Shown here piece after piece: positions 7,557 to 8,093 of a stretch of 8,093 bases of DNA. Source of the DNA: an uncultured beta proteobacterium (GTDB lineage: Bacteria > Pseudomonadota > Gammaproteobacteria > Burkholderiales > Burkholderiaceae_C); contig CAIXMC010000247.1 of NCBI GenBank assembly GCA_903920405.1, positions 1-8,093 on the forward strand, in the 5' to 3' direction. Positions within the stretch are counted from its first letter, which is position 1, and every line of letters begins with the position of its first letter. Position numbers and translations under genes: made by a program. The notes below the pieces were generated by a model. That model was given only the letters and a program-made list of their open reading frames with translations. It was not told the origin of the DNA and ran no database searches.

Positions 7557-7890
7557 CCAAGATAAGGTCAAAACTGGAGGCTGGCTGGCACCCGGCATGG
7601 CGCTGATGCGACGGTTTCGTATGCAAAGCAAACTGGGTGTCATGGCGGTATTGATGATCTTGCCACTGCTGCTCATTGCCTGTTTCGAAATGTCCATGAT
7701 GGTTAGCGCTTACCGCACGACCCCTTTAGAGGTGCCTGGTGCTGTGGCGATCTTGGGGCCGTCATATGCCGCAACACAGGCGCAGGCTTTGATGCAAAAG
7801 GATCAGTGGCAGTTGCGACAGAACACCCTTTTGTGGCAGATGATGGCGTTTGGTCTGTTTGCTTTTGGGTGTGTGCTGCTGGCCATTTAG
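7534..7890 (+). pseudogene. Truncated N-terminus of a membrane signalling protein (two transmembrane segments, no output domain)
   Basis: The 118-residue frame begins 23 bases before the end of the HD-GYP gene and has its own GGAG site, so it is translated as the third gene of the operon. A basic N-terminus (MRRFRMQSKLG, 25-35) leads into a hydrophobic segment at about 36-52. A roughly 45-residue extracytoplasmic loop follows, then a second hydrophobic segment at about 99-118 (LLWQMMAFGLFAFGCVLLAI). The protein stops at the end of that segment. A short basic lead, a Leu/Pro-rich first helix and a small periplasmic part are typical of the start of chemoreceptors, membrane kinases and GGDEF proteins, but the cytoplasmic output half is missing. 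The TAG stop at 7888-7890 coincides with the outer edge of the inverted repeat at 7889, so an insertion probably cut the gene there. It could instead be a genuine small two-helix protein. No continuation of the reading frame appears beyond the repeat within the window. Confidence 0.6.
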
Positions 7891-7987
7891 GTATGCACCA
7901 CTTATTATTACTCCCAAAAATCATGGCGACTTGTCAAAAAATCAATCAGTTGCGATGTGTTTTTGGAGCAACAATAAGTGCAGACCT
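7889..7987. mobile_element. MITE-like element: imperfect long inverted repeat of about 28 bp
   Basis: The left arm (7889-7920, starting AGGTATGCAC and ending CTCCCAAAAA) matches the reverse complement of the right arm (7960-7987, starting AGGTCTGCAC and ending GCTCCAAAAA). With gaps of three bases (a doubled CAC) and one base, 25 of 28 aligned positions agree. The interior is 39 bases without a gene. GCCATT just outside the left arm (7882-7887) also recurs inverted at 7994-7999 after a five-base offset, so the true ends may be slightly further out. The arms resemble terminal inverted repeats of a very short non-autonomous element. No clear target-site duplication is seen. The stem has no T-run after it, which argues against an intrinsic terminator. 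It sits exactly where the upstream frame stops. Confidence 0.5.
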
Positions 7988-8093
7988 CCCCGGAATGGCA
8001 ATAGAACGTGGCTAAAATTTGGACAATTTTTGGTGGAAAAACTGCAATTCAGCAAAAAAAGTTAATATAACTAAAGTTTCGGCGTTCAAAAAT
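7988..8093. other. AT-rich non-coding tail
   Basis: The last ~100 bases are clearly richer in A and T than the genes before them, with several A-runs and a TATAAC at 8066-8071 that could be a -10 box but lacks a good -35. No reading frame of protein character is visible, and none continues the interrupted upstream gene. The change in composition at the inverted-repeat element suggests that sequence from here on has a different origin from the operon. Confidence 0.4.

Noticed and set aside
7960..7987. Sigma-54-like CTGCAC...TTGC pattern on the minus strand of the right arm
   Set aside because: The -24 GG is missing and the spacing between the two boxes is one base too long; the sequence is better explained as a repeat arm.

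Overview
This window looks like chromosomal DNA of a betaproteobacterium, most likely a Burkholderiales/Comamonadaceae-type organism. That placement is inference: it rests on the style of the oligoribonuclease and signalling proteins and on moderate base composition, not on a database match. It joins two unrelated functional blocks, and mobile-looking sequence borders both ends.

Left block, minus strand. After a short plus-strand C-terminal protein fragment at the left edge (possibly a transposase tail) comes hypCDE, read from 2635 down to 217. These genes encode maturation factors that build the Fe(CN)2CO centre of [NiFe] hydrogenases. Both junctions (hypC/hypD and hypD/hypE) are 4-base ATGA overlaps. 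All key cysteines are present, including the C-terminal PRIC of HypE. hypA, hypB, hypF and the hydrogenase itself are not in the window. Upstream of hypC lies a heptanucleotide tandem repeat (seven perfect ACTGTCC copies) facing shorter inverted copies. It fills most of the space where a hypC promoter or leader should sit. Next comes orn, the housekeeping oligoribonuclease, also on the minus strand.

Middle. A 446-base gap (3362-3807) separates the divergent orn and sensor-kinase genes. It has no convincing gene but carries several small inverted repeats.

Right block, plus strand. A tight operon encodes a large membrane hybrid histidine kinase (periplasmic sensor, PAS, HisKA, HATPase, receiver) and an RpfG-like receiver/HD-GYP response regulator, a predicted c-di-GMP phosphodiesterase with its metal ligands intact. 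A third gene encodes the two-transmembrane N-terminus of what looks like a larger signalling protein. Its frame stops at, or just inside, one arm of an imperfect inverted repeat of about 28 bp (7889-7987), which resembles a MITE-sized insertion that broke the gene. The last ~100 bases are AT-rich and non-coding in appearance.

Working together: the kinase and HD-GYP regulator probably form a stimulus-to-c-di-GMP pathway, and the lost third gene was probably another membrane input or output of it. Orn, divergent to them, degrades pGpG, the product of c-di-GMP breakdown. That is a plausible functional link but may be coincidental. No obviously new multi-gene system is visible. The most unusual items are the heptamer array at hypC and the inverted-repeat element that ends the third signalling gene.
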